This document shows positions 62,720 through 64,000 of a stretch of DNA of 64,000 bases, in pieces; the first letter of the stretch is position 1; every line of letters starts with the position of its first letter. Source of the stretch: Trebonia sp963774945 (lineage in GTDB: Bacteria > Actinomycetota > Actinomycetes > Streptosporangiales > Streptosporangiaceae); assembly GCA_963774945.1 (NCBI GenBank), contig CAVZHA010000001.1, positions 248,001 through 312,000 on the forward strand. Direction: 5' to 3'. The translations under genes and the position numbers were made by a program. The notes under the pieces are model-generated. The model had not been told where the DNA came from and did not search any database. It worked only from the letters and a program-made list of their open reading frames with translations.

Positions 62720-64000
62720 TCACGGCAAAACGATTTCGGGGGCGGGGGGCTGGTCGGGAACGCGGGCGAAGGCGAAGACCCGGTCGGGGTCGGTCCGGGT
62801 GCTGACCTGGATCAAGCGGCGCAGTTCTGGTTCGGTGTAGGCGTCGGCCGGGCCTGGCTGGCCCTCGCGGAAGGACGGCGCGGCGCGCCCGAGATCGGCC
62901 GGGCGGGCCGCCGTCTCGACCCGGGCGAGGAAGGAGTCGACGTCCGCCCGGCGCTGGTCGCCGTCGGCGGCGGCGACCGCGTGCAGCAGGAACGGGCCGG
63001 GCGGGCGGGTGAGGGCGCCGTCGCGGGCCGGGGCGGCGGTGGCGGTGTGGCGGAGTTCGATCATGTTGAGCCCATCGGGCTGGCCGATCCGGGCGGCGGC
63101 GAAGATCCCGGCCACCGCCCCGGCCGGCAGCGGCCCGAGCCAGCGGCCCAGGCCGCGGGCGGGCACGGCGGCCGGCGGGTCGAGGTGGATGCCGGACAGC
63201 CTCGCGGCGTCGGACGGGCCGGTGGTGTCGACGGCCGGCTCGGCGACCGTCCGCATCGCCGATCGCAGGGCGGTCAGGCCCTGCTCGCCGCCGGTCGAGG
63301 CGTAGGACAGGTGCACCACGGTCGTGTTCAGCAGCGGCTCAGGGAACGGGCCCTGCGGCGGGAGCCGGAGCAGGGCCAGCGTGCTTGTCAGCGTGTCGGG
63401 GGCCTGCGCGAGGGCGTTGGTCCAGGCCACGGCCAGACCGGTCAGGTGCTCGGCGGGCCAGAGCAGGAATCCGGCCCAGAGCTCGCTGAGCGGGAACAGG
63501 TCGAACTCGAGCTCGGTGGCGAGGCCGACCGGGGCGCCGCCGCGGAAGGCCCACAGCGCCTCGCGCTCGAGGTCGGCGCTGTCGTCGCCGACGCGGTGAA
63601 TCCGGCCGACCCCGTCGACGTACTCGACCGTGCGGAGCGAGGACGAGGCGAGGCCGAACGGGCGGACCAGCCAGCCGACTCCCCCGTTGAAGGTGTAGCC
63701 GGAGACGCCGACCGACGGCGACGTCCCGCTGAGCGCGAGGAGCTGGTGGGTTTCGGCTTGCTGCTGGACCTTGGACCAGGTCACGCCCGCGCCGACGCGG
63801 GCGGTCCGGGTCTGCGGGTCAATCGAGACCGCGTCGAGCGCCGAGGTGTCGACCAGCACCAGCCCGCCGCCCAGCTCCGATCCGGCCCCGTGTCCGGTGG
63901 CCTGGACGGCGACGCGGAGGCCGAGGGCCCGGGCGAGCGTCACCGCGGCGGCCACGTCGTCGGCGGTCCTCGGGCGCACGACCGCGTCCGGATGCTGCGC
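62720..64000 (-). CDS. FAD-linked oxidase (BBE-type), 5' end beyond the window
   Basis: The C-terminal 425 or so residues of an FAD-binding oxidoreductase of the berberine-bridge type: VAVQATGHGAGSELGGGLVLVDTSALDAVSID (FAD domain) and SGTSPSVGVSGYTFNGGVGWLVRPFGLASSSL, typical of this family. The frame is open to the right edge of the window (AQHPDAVVRPRTADDVAA), so the start lies further right. It ends 43 bp upstream of msrB. The substrate is unknown. Confidence 0.88.
   Translation of the reverse strand, partial: AQHPDAVVRPRTADDVAAAVTLARALGLRVAVQATGHGAGSELGGGLVLVDTSALDAVSIDPQTRTARVGAGVTWSKVQQQAETHQLLALSGTSPSVGVSGYTFNGGVGWLVRPFGLASSSLRTVEYVDGVGRIHRVGDDSADLEREALWAFRGGAPVGLATELEFDLFPLSELWAGFLLWPAEHLTGLAVAWTNALAQAPDTLTSTLALLRLPPQGPFPEPLLNTTVVHLSYASTGGEQGLTALRSAMRTVAEPAVDTTGPSDAARLSGIHLDPPAAVPARGLGRWLGPLPAGAVAGIFAAARIGQPDGLNMIELRHTATAAPARDGALTRPPGPFLLHAVAAADGDQRRADVDSFLARVETAARPADLGRAAPSFREGQPGPADAYTEPELRRLIQVSTRTDPDRVFAFARVPDQPPAPEIVLP

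Overview
The window is high-GC DNA (about 70% or more by eye) with tightly packed genes, frequent GTG starts and 4-bp ATGA/TGATG gene overlaps. Lipoprotein binding proteins, a probable F420-type LLM oxidoreductase, three mycofactocin-type short-chain dehydrogenases, a LAL-type LuxR regulator and an ECF sigma/zinc anti-sigma pair all point to a large-genome actinomycete. I cannot name the genus. There are no rRNA or tRNA genes, no CRISPR array, no phage and no transposase.

Layout. 0-1.4 kb: 3' part of pyruvate carboxylase. 1.4-6.3 kb: an SDR divergent from a TetR regulator across twin near-palindromes, then a GNAT, a DUF2252 protein and a HIT/GalT-like enzyme. 6.4-20.6 kb, all on the minus strand: a catabolic or uptake locus with a Gfo/Idh oxidoreductase, a complete peptide/opine-type ABC importer, a second Gfo/Idh oxidoreductase, two adjacent DUF4438 paralogues, a GntR/FCD regulator, a VOC protein and a TldD/TldE protease pair. 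A 19-20 bp motif centred on GTCGAC recurs in this locus. 20.8-38.5 kb is mixed: LLM oxidoreductase, a remnant DMT transporter, a MOSC-reductase-ferredoxin fusion, two metallo-beta-lactamase-fold hydrolases, a LAL regulator with matching palindromes on both sides, esterases, an EamA transporter, OsmC, EthD, a flavin disulfide reductase, a Ser/Gly repeat microprotein, a DUF998 membrane protein, a secreted beta-helix protein and a Tag-like protein. 38.5-42.3 kb: a TetR-controlled group with an acyl-CoA dehydrogenase, an APH-fold kinase (a split ACAD10/11-like pair) and an SDR, with matching operators at both promoters.

42.4-61.2 kb, plus strand, is the most striking block. It holds two xylose/ribose-type ABC importers, each preceded by a nearly identical alpha/beta hydrolase gene with its own copy of the promoter. 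With them are an SDR, three mycofactocin-type SDRs, an AMP-dependent acyl-CoA ligase, a fused E1 alpha/beta thiamine-diphosphate dehydrogenase with no E2/E3 nearby, and an XRE-cupin regulator. It reads as an uptake and oxidation pathway for an unknown small molecule: import, hydrolysis, alcohol oxidation through mycofactocin, CoA activation. 61.3-64 kb: msrB, a zinc anti-sigma factor and an ECF sigma factor, then a truncated FAD-linked oxidase.

Caveat: many genes between 0 and 38.5 kb are broken by single-base shifts in G/C runs, whereas 39.7-64 kb is intact. Most of these look like sequencing or assembly errors rather than true pseudogenes. I annotate each broken gene as one gene and note where the frame changes.
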